Notes under the pieces: generated by a model
What the model was told of the DNA's origin: nothing
The model's database searches: none
Seen by the model: the letters and a program-made list of their open reading frames with translations, nothing else
Translations under genes and position numbers: made by a program
Part shown: positions 36,491 to 49,149 of the stretch, one piece after another
How the letters are laid out: each line of letters begins with the position of its first letter
Numbering within the stretch: the first letter of the stretch is position 1
Assembly: GCA_021014945.1 (NCBI GenBank)
Contig: MU266360.1
Coordinates: forward strand, 113,865 to 177,864
Reading direction: 5' to 3'
Length of the DNA: 64,000 bases
Source: Leucogyrophana mollusca
Lineage: Eukaryota > Basidiomycota > Agaricomycetes > Boletales

Positions 36491-39400
36491 ATGGAATCGG
36501 TCGAGCGGAGTGTCCGATCGTGGTTGGCATCTGGAAAGGACACAGAGCTCGACGAAACAGTGTCTGGTGCGTCCAAGCTGATCGTCTCCAGCTATGTGCT
36601 CTCTGACATCACATCAGGGATAATAAACGGCCAAATAACACTAGTGGATGTTGTGAAAGCCCTCGGGCAATACCTCACTTCAGAGGAAGACGAGCTGCGA
36701 TCTAAGGGTATCAACTGAAGTCTATCATGTTGGACACTCACTCATTTTGGCAAGACAGGCGTTGATTTCCTGTCCTCTGTGCTTGGTAAATGTCCTCTCG
36801 ATAAACTAAATCGGCAAGCTGGTTAGTGCGAAGCCTTTGATGTTGTTGATAAGCCATAAACGTCAGATGTAGTCCGGGTCCTTGTCGCGTTTCATTGCAG
36901 TAAATTAGAGGACACGGAGACCATCACCCCCGCTCTCAAAGGCCTCGCTTTTCTGGTCAAGTTTCCTCCGGTAGAGCCCTCTGATGCCTCAGACATCCTG
37001 TCCGCGTGAGTCTATTCCGAGTAGTCGCGTTCGCAGCACTGATTAGCATTAGCCTTTTCAAGCATGTCAAAATGAAAGCTTTGGTACAGTCTACGCGATT
37101 CTTCGTGTTCTCTATCATAGACACCCTTCTTGTCAAACACATCAAAGGCAAGTCCACAACGTCTCCTTTCTAGTGCATGTACGAACCATCGACCCGAGAT
37201 TGACACGAACTCGAAATAGCCCTACGGGACATGGGCAGGGAATTCTTAGACGGCTACGTCGGCCTCGCAGAAGGCGAAAAGGATCCGCGAAATCTTCTCC
37301 TCGCGTTTGCCATCGCCCGGGTTCTTCTCACCCAGTTCGATATTTCACATAAAACCGATGTAAGTTCAGGTTTGCCTCTGAAATGCCAAAGTTGCATCTG
37401 ACAGTGAGGCTATGTGCTCGTATATCAGGACCTTTTCGATATCACATTCTGCTACTTTCCGATCACGTTCCGTCCTCCCCCAGGCGATCCATATGGCATC
37501 AGTGCGGAGGACTTGAAGAAAGCACTTAGGTAGGCATCTCCCACTCTCATTCGTCGTTCCATTATCTCGACACCTTTCCCAATACTCATAACCTGCACAG
37601 TGCATGCTTGAGTGCCACACCCCTTTTCGGCCGTCTGGGTATCCCGGTCTTCCTCGAAAAGTTAACCGCCGGGTCTCCTACCACGAAGGTCCAGCCGTTG
37701 ATCCGTTTTAAAATTCGATCCTGACAAGTCCCGTTCCAGAGAGACACACTGCAGACTATGACCCAATGCCTTCCGGTGTATGGTGCCCCTGTTGCACGCG
37801 ATTTTGGGCGCAAAATTTGGAGTTCTTTGAAGCTTGAAGTCAGTTTTACTCGTTCTTATGTTGATGTTCGGGGTTTAGCCCCGTAGTGCAGATCCTTCAG
37901 CCAATTGATCCACAAACCGAGTCTGAAGCACTCTCCACGCTCCAAGTGTTCGTTCGCACCATCCAGGGATCGGAGGCCAGTTCTGGAGAGGTGGCTGGCC
38001 TCGCGAAGGACATATGCGAGGAATGCATCGCCGTCTTGCGTGAGCCCGAGAAGGCGCAGGCAAAGGCCGCTATGAAGGTCTTGTGTGCATTCGTTACTGT
38101 TTCACGTGCGTGGTCTCTTCTTTCGTGCAGAATCTCAGCTAGACTGATAGCTCCTTTTTGCGGTTTTCCAACCACAGCCACGCTATCTCAGTTCGCAATC
38201 TCCCAGGCCACACAGCATCTCGTAAGTCTATTCCACAACCCTGATGAGGTTCCGAGTCGGCCTGCGGTCATCATCCTACTCTCTGACCTCGTCCACGCCA
38301 CTCGAGATGCCTCGTCCACTGCTCCCACACCACCTTCTCGAATGGACAACGCTACCACGGATCACGTTCCTCTTCAACCCTCAAAGGACGACCTCCTGGG
38401 TGTGTTCACTGTCGGCTTGAAGACGCCCTCAACTGTCGAGTCCGCGCTGAGAGCTCTCCAAGGGATGGTAACAACCACAGGTCTCTTCACTGATGAAGAA
38501 TTTGGGTTCATTGTGCATGCTGTGGACGAGCTCATCCAGGGAGACAATGTGGAAGACATCAGGTTGCCTGCATATATAATCATTTTTCGCATACTCTCCG
38601 GCTTATTTTGCACTTCCCAGTGACAATGCCTTGAGCCTGCTCTCCGCGATATCGACAACCGCACCACATCATGTTGCCGATCAAATTCTCCCCCTCTTTT
38701 TCAGCTCCCTTCCTGACCGCGCCCCAGTGAAAGAGGCCCAAGACGAACGAGCCGCATACTGGCGGGCACTTTCTGCACTTAGTACGCTTTGTGTGCATCC
38801 CGCACTGTTCGAAATATTCGTCGTACGCCTGACTACCAAGCTCGACCTCCTCTCGGGGTCACTATCTGGGCCTGGGCAGGGAAGCGAACTTGAAACGGTG
38901 CCGGCGTACGCGCATTCTATACTCACCGCGATTTCCAAGACGCTCGCGGCGAAGGTGGAGAAGAAAGACGCGGACGTGCCGAAATACGTTGACCGCCTTC
39001 TACCGTGGCTTTTTAAGTTGTTCATCAATGCTTCCCTAGTCAAAGCCGCATCGTTGCTGTTGGACCCGCGTCTGCTACAAGTTGCAGGACGGATAATCTC
39101 GCTGGTGGTAGAGACACTTCCTCTTGAGTCAGCGCTGTCCTCTTCGATTTCCCCCATCCTGACCAAATCTTATAGGAGACAGCAGCGCTTCACGGAATTG
39201 TTATTCGGGGCGTATCTCAAAGGCGACGTGCAAGCAATTACAGATGGTTTGCTTCGCATACCGAGTGATACCCCGTTCCATCCTCTCAATGTTAGCGAGA
39301 ACCGTCGGTTTAGTAAAGGAGGCTACTGATATGATTCACAGTCGGACGCAACCACCCCACAACGGTACACGGTTGTACTCTTCTCGGCAGCTGTAGTGTC

Positions 39401-40862
39401 ATTGCGCAAAGAGGTTTGCCTGTTCTTTTGTTTTGTCCCCCCCATTCATATCGATCAGGCTTCCCCAGATAACCCTCCCAGTCGAAAACCTCGGTACTTT
39501 CCTGGAGTTGATCACTATGTGGAGCGATAGCCGGGAAGCTGCGCAGACACAGAGAGAAGCGGCGTGGCATATACTTGCTTCCGTTGTGAACAAGCACACA
39601 GAAGGTACTAGCCTCACTCATCCGATGTACTACACGACCTGATCACAGACTTAGAGCCTGGCATATCATCATTCCTGACTGCTCGACTTGACGTGTACTG
39701 GCTGACTGCACTCGGTAACCGCGATGCTACAGCGGACACGCGACGGCACTCCATAAGCTTGTGGGCATGGGTTAGCCCTTGTCGCCTTTTACCTATATAT
39801 TGACTGCTGACAATGCTGGGAGCAGATAACGAAAGCATTACTAGTCCGCTCCCACCCCATATCGTCGCAGTTCGTGGACCGTTTCTTCGAACTCCTCGGG
39901 GATGATGCAGTCGACTGGGATGCCGCCCGGGCTATCGGAGGGCTGGGCAGCGGGGACATCGTACTGACGAAGCGGAACTTTGCTGTGGTAAAGGTGAGCT
40001 GAAAAGCATACATACCAACGTCGCTTTGACGTGTTCTGGTGGGCGGAAGGTCCTGCATGCACAAAAGTTCTTCAACATGGTGCTTCCAAGAATTCTCGAA
40101 GGCGCGAAGGTGTGCGATGGTGCGTGGATATGTTTCACATATGGCATTTTCATTGAAACCAAATGATGGCTTTGCACAGGATCACGGCAGGAAACAGCCT
40201 ACCTCGTCGCCCTGGCCTCTCTCATAGACTCGGTCCCGAAAGCAACGTACAGGACGGAGATGTCCTCTGTGTGTGCTTCGTCCTGCTTCTCCGTGCTTGG
40301 TCATCTAACACGGACCACTGCCTAGCTCATGCCCCTTCTGCTCCGTGCCCTCGATCTTCCAGACCCGACTATCCGCGCCAGCATCATTGCGACTCTCACA
40401 GGGACTCTAAAGGATGTCACGAGTGACAGTACGACCGTGTCATCGTATGCCTCAACACTGGTCCTCGCTATGTTGAAAAACTGCATGCTCGCAGATAGCC
40501 CAGAACCCGTAAGGCCTCCTTCTATTACATTCCGATCACGCAATGCTCATGTGTCCCAACTTGCAGCGTGTTCGAACGGCGGCCCTGCGCTACCTAAGCC
40601 TCTTACCAGGCACCGTGCGCTATGACCTGCTGCACCCGTACAAATCACAAGTGCTTAAGGAGCTTGCGAAAGTACTCGATGATCCGAAGAGAGCAGTCAG
40701 AAAAGAAGCTGTTTATGCGCGGTATGCACTCATTCCCTTGTGGTACTCCATGACATTCACGCTGATGCTGAATTCACTGATATCAGGACAAATTGGTTAG
40801 TTCTCCGCCTCGTCGCCCCTACAGTGCCCTAACGACCAACTAGGTTCAAGTATAATGGTTAA
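36491..40862 (+). CDS. MMS19: MMS19 (cytosolic iron-sulfur assembly targeting factor, HEAT repeats)
   Basis: MMS19 delivers Fe-S clusters to DNA repair and replication enzymes as part of the CIA targeting complex. About twenty exons join; the first twelve end at 36707, 36821, 37005, 37147, 37359, 37529, 37688, 37838, 38105, 38562, 39290 and 39413. Roughly 1,000 aa result. Family segments: VDFLSSVLGKCPLDKL, FKHVKMKALVQSTRFFVFSI, ALRDMGREFLDGYVGLAEGE, FDITFCYFPITFRPPPGDPY, PVYGAPVARDFGRKIWSSLK and the C-terminal HEAT repeat LLPGTVRYDLLHPYKSQVLK ending RTNWFKYNG. The last residues come from a tiny exon after an intron starting GTTAGT. The intron 37148-37219 starts with GC (AAAG|GCAAGT), a good GC-AG donor. 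Confidence 0.93.
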
Positions 40863-41009
40863 AGCTGGAATTATGCGGGTGCTATACACAGACAAATGTA
40901 TGTACTATGCAGGAGGTTTTACAGGTAAACAGATAATAAGGATATAAGCCCATGCGTTCTACTCAGCAATTCTAATCCAGTGTATGTCACCATCGTCTCT
41001 GGTCATTCA

Positions 41010-43057
41010 TTATTCGTGTTCGTAAGAGGATTCATTTTCTTCCTTCGAGAAGCCGATGTCAACAGAACCCCTCAATGCATCACCATAGCGCATAATGCAG
41101 AGCAACAAGCTACAAAGGGGGGCATATCCAGGTCAGATAGTATACGAGCCAAGGAAGACGTCGCTACGAACCCATAGGCGACCCAGGCGAGCACAGCAGC
41201 TACGACGTTAGTCCACATGACCCCATAGCGATCGAGGCAGGGCATGATGCCTGTGGTCATCAGGGCGCAAAGGAAAGTGCGCATCCCACTAAGGCAACGA
41301 GTGGTTAAAACCTGAGTATGAAGGGAAGGCGGAGACTTACTTGGTCGCAGCGGCAGCTTCAGCACTGTTCTCCCGAAGAATATCGACAACGTAAGCGCTT
41401 AGGGGGGCGAGGACGAAGACAGCCTAATAATAGAAGACAGCCATTCAGTTGCTGATAACAAATTTGGACAAAAAGCAACTCACTCCAACCCCGTTCATAA
41501 AAAGAGCGACGAGATTTAGGACGATGCCTAATGGCCCATCGACGTACTGGGAGGCGGCACCAGCGAGGAGGACAGATGCTGGAACAAGGAAGAAGGACCC
41601 GAATTCTGTTCCTCGTATCCTGTCCTCTGGTATCGATTTTCCGCCACGCTTCGCGCGAAGCTTCTTTATTATCTTGTCAGATACGCTCCCAGCGATAGGT
41701 GCGCCAACTAGGTATTGGGCGTGAGATAGGAGCCTTGCGAGGTGATGGTCTACTTACCGAGGTTTCCCAGACCGCACGGCAGGAAACATGCGCCAACTAG
41801 GGCTTCGTTGGTTATCCCATAACGCGCTCCCTGATGTCATTGAGTCAAGGCTGACAAACGAAAGAGTGCATCAAACTTACGACGGTATAAGGGAGAGGTA
41901 CCCAAAGAACTAGAGAACCTGGGTTGAGTCTCGACAAGAGTAAAGAATCGCGCGAAGCATACCAAAGTCCGAGAGTAAGGTAAGGGACGCAACAACACAC
42001 TGGATACAATTGATAAATGGAGGTGAATGTCTGTGTTCATGCTCCACTCACCACAAGCATCATCGCCGGGCTGCGTAGCAACCGCAAGCTTCTCAAAGGA
42101 TTGATGAACACAATCTTTCTTTTGCTAGCACCTGTCTGGTCCATTCCCCTGGATCCCGGATGACTTGTCTCAGGGAGAAAAGCGGAAGAAAGGATCAATG
42201 TCAAGATGGATGCAACACAGAGGATATATTGCATATGGCGCCAAGACGCGTAATGCGCAGCAATACCTAGCCAACCTGTCAACGCGGCTCAAGTAAGGGA
42301 CTGGAAACGAGCTCACCGCCTCCAAGTGGTGCAACGGCCGGCCCAATAAGCTGCACCTGGAAGAAAGACGCGTCAGTATTGACGATTATCGTGCTCGAAG
42401 AAGAAGCATTACTGCAAGGAACATTCCCATTGCAGTTCCCCGCTCTTCGGTCGTGTAGATGTCACCGACGACGGCAGTGCCGACGGACAAGGCTGAGCCT
42501 GCCCCAAATGCCTGGATGAAGCGCCACAGGAAGAGCTCCGGTAGCGTTGTGGCAAGCCCCGATCCAAGAGAACCCAAGATGACGCATGGTACACTGGCAA
42601 GGTAAACAGGTCTACGGCCATCTACGGGAATTGGGTGTTAGGAAGGCGGGTGGGAAAGCACGAGAAAAGAAATCGTACAATGGCTAGAATAAGACCCCCA
42701 AAACAAAGAACCAAGCGCAGACGCGATGGTTGAAAAGCTAATGCTTAAGCTATAAGGACGACGCGTGAATACCAAACATGAAAGGTTTGCTGAGTTGGTG
42801 GGTGGCTGACCTAACGGCAGCAGGCGTTGCCTGCAGTTCAGTGGCGATCTGGGGGATCGCAGGGATAACAGAACCAAGAAGAAAATCTACAGTGAAGGTC
42901 AGGTTAGGAAATGGGAAGAACGGCTTTAGTGCTGACAGGGTATAAGACCGGCCCAAGCAATGATTCCAATGATAGACCGCTTTTGGGCCCTCGTGAAGCG
43001 GTCGTAGACGGTGACCTTGAGCTCGCCGGAGAGCAAAGGTGTCTCTGGATCGTACAT
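41010..43057 (-). CDS. major facilitator superfamily transporter, DHA1 multidrug type
   Basis: The model starts at ATG 43057 (MYDPETPLLSGELKVTVYDR) and ends at the TAA at 41012-41010. Short exons join to a 12-span carrier. Recognisable pieces: FLLGSVIPAIPQIATELQAT, ISFSTIASALGSLFWGSYS, the loop YGRRPVYLAS, FIQAFGAGSALSVGTAVVGD, IYTTEERGTAMGMF, QLIGPAVAPLGGGWLG and, after the last intron, MRYGDALRGSVDIGFS, the standard DHA1 end. The stop at 41072 in the unspliced frame was rejected because splicing restores this family C-terminus. Drug or small-molecule proton antiport is the family function; the substrate is unknown. A TATA box lies about 108 nt upstream. Confidence 0.85.
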
Positions 43058-44693
43058 GTGGGCTGTTGGGCTGGGGACTATGTACTGAGAGCTGAGGGCC
43101 CTTTTAACAGTTTTTTTGGAAGGGAAGATGGGGGTCCTTGTCAGAAAAATCCTCGGAAGAGAGATTTTATATCATAGGACGGCCGCGCGCCGGAGGCTCC
43201 CCTGTAACTGTAACTAGTCCAGTCTGGAATTCTTCGGTTCCCGACCCGAAGTACGACATCATTCAACATCGCCGTGGATTTCTTGCTCGCTTCCATCCCT
43301 GGAAATTCATCTGTCTAGCTCCGGGTACTCGGGGCTTTTTCTGCAATGGTCTTCATCCGCTGACAAGCATCGCTCTATCCATTGCCGTGACAGGCAGTGT
43401 GTGGCTCACAGCGACCAGAAACCGAATACCCATTTTTCGCTTGCCAAATTTACCCACTGAGCACCACACGAAGATAACCCAGAAGATCCTCGACTGGCAC
43501 CTGCGCAGCTTGATCAGCTTCTGAATTGAACAACGCTGTAATCTTAACTTAAAAACAAGCAAGCCAGCAGGCTCGCTCGCGGACTGCACAGCACAAAAGC
43601 GGGGTGTGAAAATTTTGGTGCGCTCATTTGTATTTGTACTGTCATTATTGGTCAATGAGGAGGCGAGGAATCCCGCCCACCTCTGACTATCGTTTTACCC
43701 AGCGATCAGGAATGTTTCGTGGAATCTTCCGTAGCCTTCGCGATGCTGATGCTGGCGGCGCTGGGTCTCTCTAGGGGTGTCCTTGGGTACTTCTGTATGG
43801 CATCATCGGCATGTGGTCCCATTTTCACGATCAGCTGAGTCCGCGACACCCATCAGGAAGACGGAAATAAGCAGTCTTATTGATGTTCCTGTCCCAGTGA
43901 TCCGACCGTCGTGCCTTCCAAGGGTCTTCTCAAATACAAACCAGGTTCGTATCATCCCACAGATACGACAGACGTCGAAGACTGGCTTATCATGTTCAGA
44001 CAGATAGAACTTCAACCCTCGGTAGGGCATATGTTGTTCACCTGATCACGGAATATGTGTGGCTCTGTTTGGCAAGAGCTTCCAAGTTAAACAAGACCAA
44101 ACAATTCGCGTTTTTCGTGGGAGCGTGCCTTCTGGAATATCGCTGCGGAAGCAAATTTAGTGTTAATTAATCGCTGTCAGGCATGTCAGGACTTGCGAAG
44201 GCTAACTGCAAGTTGCTTAGAGTCATCGATGCCAGTTGCCTAGCCTGGCTATAGGCAGAATCCCTCACCCCGAGATTAACGACAGGACCTAACATGATAC
44301 CCTGACTCGAACGCTGATAAGGTACTACACTCCACCTTCACGCAAATCACTTCGCGGCAGAAATATGGGGTGAATAGGGCAACTTTCTAACCATAAAGAA
44401 CTGCCCTTTGTCAGTACGCGATCATTTCGCCTCGATCGACGTCAAACCAATGCTAATGGCACCGCGGACATGTGCAGACTGATGGGCAAAGGGTATTTTA
44501 TTGGCTGTTGCAACCTGCTAACTGTGTTCGGGAACCGGAGACAACTAACCCGGCCCGGACAGCCACACATGGGAAGGAAAGGCCCGGGGTCCGGAAGACC
44601 GTACGCCATGTGCAGGTGGCTCGGAATTTCAGTAGACGGGGAGTTCAGGTGTCAAGTATAAATATCAAGGGGAAGATTATGATAAAGAATATC
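43058..44693. other. intergenic, no supported gene
   Basis: About 1.6 kb. A minus-strand ATG frame at 44030-43803 (75 codons) and several plus-strand frames occur, but none has a splice structure or similarity I can support. The left end holds the MFS promoter. Confidence 0.4.
43165..43172 (-). promoter_or_regulatory. TATA box of the MFS transporter gene
   Basis: Minus-strand ATATAAAA located about 108 nt upstream of the transporter ATG at 43057, a typical position allowing for a short 5' UTR. Confidence 0.5.
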
Positions 44694-46027
44694 TCATTTG
44701 CACGAAGAAGCTGAGACTATATGGCCAAATTCGAGTTGGCTCATTTCCGTCAGTTCAATTCCTTCACAGTGAGCATTGCCTGGAGGGAAATGGTACGCTT
44801 CCCGTGTCTCCAGGACCAACCGGGTACCGATCGTGAGCAGCCCGCCGAGCACAAAGACCACGGGTAAACTTGCTTCAGCGTCCTGTTACACGGGGAGTAG
44901 CCGCGGCGCGTTAGCGACACGACTCCCCTCTCTGTCAGGCACTTACCGGAAGGCCAAATCGTAGCCCAAAAGAGCTGACAGTGGCTGCCTGGACTCTGTC
45001 AATAACAGGGGCTGATAAGTGCAAGCTGTCATCCGACAATTGGAAAACGCACACCAAGAAGTACAGCGTGCTGTAGACGATCAGGACTTTCATGGTATGA
45101 TTCATACGCCATCTCCCAGATAATCTGCGCATCTCCACCATATCTTGCAATCCGACCCAGAGGGCCATCACGAACAGAACGAATTCGAAACAGATGGAGG
45201 GGAGATAGATGGACATTGTGGCGCTTTTGGTGAGGGATGAGGAACACATATGATAATTCAAGCCTGGGATGGGTATGGCGGTGACTGCGAAGACAAATAT
45301 GGTTAGAAGATACAGTTTGGCGGGGGATTCATAATGAAGCTAGCCTCCTATTGCGTCAGATTGACCGGGATTCGTCAAGGTCATGACTGTGACCACTACT
45401 TGCGCCACAAAACAGAGTAACATTGGGTAAAGTGCCCTTTTAGACCGTCCGTACATTGCGTATAGACGCATTTGTAGGATCCCTGGCAAAAACAGGTTAA
45501 CGTGAGGAATCTCTATCTAAGCGGAACTAACCTTGCAAAAACCATACCACCAAGAAAGTTCCCCAAGCTTCGATTTGATCGAAGTGATCGCCTAGGACAA
45601 TGCATCCGACAGTTCTCTTTTTCAAAGAAAAGTACACTTACACCTATCAAGTAGCTTATCAATCCTGAAAAATGAGATATCGTGACAACATGACAGGCCT
45701 ACATCTGGATGTAGTTGTAACGGTCAGTTCGACTTGGCGAAGGCCAAAGCTCACTCTCACTTACCTTTGCATCGAAAGTGGTGTTAACAAGTCCTAAATG
45801 CCTGCCGTCAGCAGCAAACACGCCACCCAGGAAGTCTTCGCCCATACCAGTAGTAGTGACGCTAGTGCGAGGTTAGAACGACGTACGTCAACTCTTGAAT
45901 GTAGTAACTCACAGGAGCGCAAAATTTCCAAAATATCGAGCCTAAGGGTGAATCAATGTCAGGGGTAAGTGACGCTCAGAAACGCATCGGGCGCACCGCC
46001 AAGAAAAGATATGTTAGGAGAGTCCAT
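44694..46027 (-). CDS. multi-span membrane protein of the basidiomycete DUF6533 type (5' third unresolved)
   Basis: The 3' two thirds can be read with confidence: IEAWGTFLVVWFLQ, then after an intron LQMRLYAMYGRSKRALYPML with span CFVAQVVVTVMTL, then MSIYLPSICFEFVLFVMALW, KVLIVYSTLYFLVCVFQL and a last exon (44882-44694) with VVFVLGGLLTIGTRLVLETR. The arrangement of spans, the QMRLYAMY motif and the GTRLVLETRE near the end match the DUF6533-containing membrane proteins that are abundant and lineage-expanded in mushrooms. They are receptor-like in topology, but no ligand or function is known. The proposed start (ATG 46027, MDSPNISFLG) and the first exons are guesses; the region 45700-46030 does not splice cleanly into the family's usual N-terminus, so the gene may be divergent or damaged there. 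Confidence 0.55.
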
Positions 46028-47180
46028 TTTTTCCTCTGCGTGGATATAGCGAGAATTCTATCAGAATGACACCGCTGTGTCCTCGTTGAGACGCACCCAT
46101 ACTAGGTCAACCTGGCGTAAACGAGTCAGACTTTAGTGCGGAACAATCAGGTTCTCCTGAAAGAAATTCATACCTCGCGACCGAGATTGATAACTAATGA
46201 AACGTTAGACCATAAAATCTCATATCTTAAATGACGCACCATGATCATAGAGAGTGACGGCGGCCACGGCCACTTTAATTTGGCGACACATCCAAAATCA
46301 GGAGTTAGCGATGCCCCGAGACGCACCCGGGACCCCGAAACTGACTTTGGCAATATCTTGTCTTTTGCATCGTGTGCACGACTGTCAGTATAGAGGATAG
46401 CTCTGGCTCCATGATTTAATGAGACGTCAGCTTCAAAGCGAGAGAGAAAGTCTAGTGAAAAAAAGGGAGCAGCTCCGTCTTCCAGCAGGAGAGGTGCTGT
46501 ATATATACCTCATGGAGTCGCGCCAAACGCAGCAATTCAGCGTACAAAGTGGTCGATAGACTGAGCTGCCTTCTAATAATTTCGAAAAGAATGCATTATC
46601 CGCATCATTACGCCAGTGTGAGTGGTGGCAGGTGGTGGCAGGCCGGTTCACGGTGCACGCCAAAGCGATAAATTTAGCAATGAGACGCCCGTTCAAGCTG
46701 GCTTCGTGTGACAGACTCTGTTCTTGCTATGTGACAGATTTCTTGATAGCGGGTATAATCAGTATTTGAGAAGACTTCGGACCCCTACATTCGGGCAGGA
46801 CGCACGTTTGGGTACGATGGTCCCACATTATTGCGTTGCCGTCTCGCTGAGTACCTAGCATGGGCGACAATGTTCCAATCAGATCATGGCACAGCACGAT
46901 TCATAGTAGCCATTGGATGCGTGAGTTCGGTTCACACTCGAAATTCGTTTATGGCGACGGTTACTGCCGAATCCACAAGGGCATCAAAAGATGTTCATAT
47001 GTTTGAAGAGGCCGAGGGAAACATCCGTGATGTTTGGCTGTGAGATAACGCAAGGATAACGATCCTTGGCTCTTGTGCGTGTGGCGTCGCCCACTACATT
47101 CTCGTGCCAGGGACGGGACTGCGGCAGGTCGTTGAATCAAAACAGCGGCGAACATGAGAGGACGTTATGAAGTTTTTTTG
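46028..47180. other. intergenic, no supported gene
   Basis: About 1.15 kb with only short conflicting frames. A TATATATA run occurs at about 46499-46507 without an assignable gene. Confidence 0.4.
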
Positions 47181-48274
47181 TCAACGGCAAGTACCAAATA
47201 TGTAGCAACTTAGTTTAGTAATGTTAACCTGGTTCGTCCTTCCACCGCAAACATCATACAACATGGGACTTTCGTTGGCACACTCTTTCGGCACTGAGCT
47301 CAGGGAGATAACATTCACTTGATACTCGTCCAAAGACAAACTGGTGGGCACGTAAGGTAGTGTATTGTCCTTATGGCGAAAACGCATGCATGCGAATCGC
47401 TCGGGCTTCGTAGCAAAGGCTCTTATTCCGCGGGCCATGTGACCAAGTCCTTGGGGGGAGTTGATCTCAACCACCCATTGCAGCGTACTGATGGTATCCG
47501 CGTGCAGCTCGAGCACCTCCGCACATTCATGCTTGTCCAAGATCTTGTCGGGGAGCCGGGGGTCTTTGAGCATCTGTGCGAGAACGGCGAAATCATGGGT
47601 TGCTTCCGGGGAACTGGTGCAGGTACACGGAAGACCTAGTCGTGTCAACGCACCGTTTGATATACCTGCTGGAGGACCTTCAGAGTCAAAGAGGGGGGCA
47701 AGATCCATAGCTCCTGCGGGATGCACAGTTGTCTGCGCTAGACCTGAACACTAGCACACGTTGTCAGTAGGTAAAGAACTGAGGCATGTCGTGAGCCCGC
47801 CTCCAGCCAACACCCCAGGCAAACCGAACCCTGCGCCGTAGCTGGTACGGATAACGGGGTGGAGAATGATCTTGACGAAGTGGTGGAGCACTTCCGCCTG
47901 ATTTTCGCCATTCGCTCCACGAGCTGGGTAACTGTTGTATTTGGGGGAGAATATTTACCCCTCGAGAGCTTCTGACGCCCCCCCCCCCCCCTTTCATGGC
48001 GAGATCGTGGAAGCAGGTTAAGTAGACGCTGTAGTAGCTGTGTTGGCGCAGGCGAGCAGGAGGTATTGTGGAGATGATTCAACGCGCGGTACGCGCTTCT
48101 CATCACCAAGGTACTCGTTAAAATCTCCTCAGTGATCGCCACAGGAGACTTGAAGGCATTGAGCATGTGGTTCAGATGCGTATCATAGTACGCTGGTCCC
48201 ACCGGCGGACTGCTGATGCTGGGTGCCCAGAAGACGAGACGATGATACACGACATGGCTGAAGAACAGGATCAA
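47181..48274 (-). other. gene-like stretch of uncertain status
   Basis: Two long minus-strand frames (48274-47738 and 47726-47181) lie end to end in different phases. The downstream one contains HDFAVLAQMLKDPRLPDKIL and a Trp-containing helix (TISTLQWVVEIN), which faintly recalls the C-terminal region of fungal questin-oxidase-like (DUF4243) proteins, but I would not assign it. A run of 14 C at 47978-47991 interrupts the upstream frame. It may be a diverged gene, an exon pair with an unseen intron, or a remnant. Confidence 0.25.
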
Positions 48275-49149
48275 CTGGAGTTCATTTGTGGGTAGCTGTG
48301 GAGATACCGTGGCGACTTTGCTCGAAATATGTTTCAGGGTCTCCGGCAGAGATGCCGTGGGCTCTGGACCACGATTTGGGAACCGTCGAGTCGCAAGGAC
48401 CGACGACGACAGTGAAGGCTGAGGAATAATGCATCAACATCACTAAAACCTCCATGGCGTGATTTGACCATCTTCACCTGTGGCACTTTTAACATTCTGG
48501 TTGCTGATGAGATAATCATAGATGCGACTACAAGCGGTTTGTAAGAACAAATATAACCGCCACAGTTTAGTAGTGCCCGCCATTCTGCTACGTTACGATA
48601 AAGCATTATATCTCCATATCAATCCGGAATTTGTTGTTGGTCAATCGTCAATGCTAAAACATACCACGTCCATTCTAACAGACTTTGTAAGAGTCACTCG
48701 ATATCTCAAATCTAGACACTCCCGTGGTGCCATCTATAGCTCCATTTCAGGTGAGAGAAGGATTATGTTCAGCGTGGAACTTTTGTCATGTTTGTTTCAA
48801 TATACAACACAAATATATTGAATATGTCTGTACCGTAACTTTGCTGCCACTGGTCTCAAAGATGCTAGATTATACAACAGAAGATAAAGCCTTGACTGTC
48901 AGGCTTACACAAAATTTGAGTCGGAGTATTTCAATAACAATAAGTAGTAGTAGTACACGTTTGCCGATGATACACAGTTTTCCTTACTTTGTGTTGGCCA
49001 TTATCTATATCGTGATCGCTGAGCGATAGTGATGTCCTGATCCCCTCACCGGCGGGCCCCGTTATCCCGATCGCCACCGAATCCTTGCATCTCTGGCGGA
49101 ACTTGTCCGACGTCATGCCCACCTCAAACACATTGATATTCCTCTTCGC
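48275..49149. other. intergenic, no supported gene
   Basis: A/T-richer sequence without a supportable frame; it borders the NRPS remnant. Confidence 0.4.

Noticed and set aside
41072..41389. MFS transporter ending at the TGA at 41072
   Set aside because: Splicing the intron after VAYG yields the conserved MRYGDALRG...VDIGFS ending and stop at 41010, so the earlier stop is intronic.
43138..43524. 128-codon plus-strand frame
   Set aside because: It begins with TTG, has no upstream exon or similarity, and overlaps the promoter of the MFS gene.
47978..47991. Run of 14 C as a possible regulatory or recombination signal
   Set aside because: A single homopolymer is most simply slippage or an assembly artefact; no repeat partner was seen.
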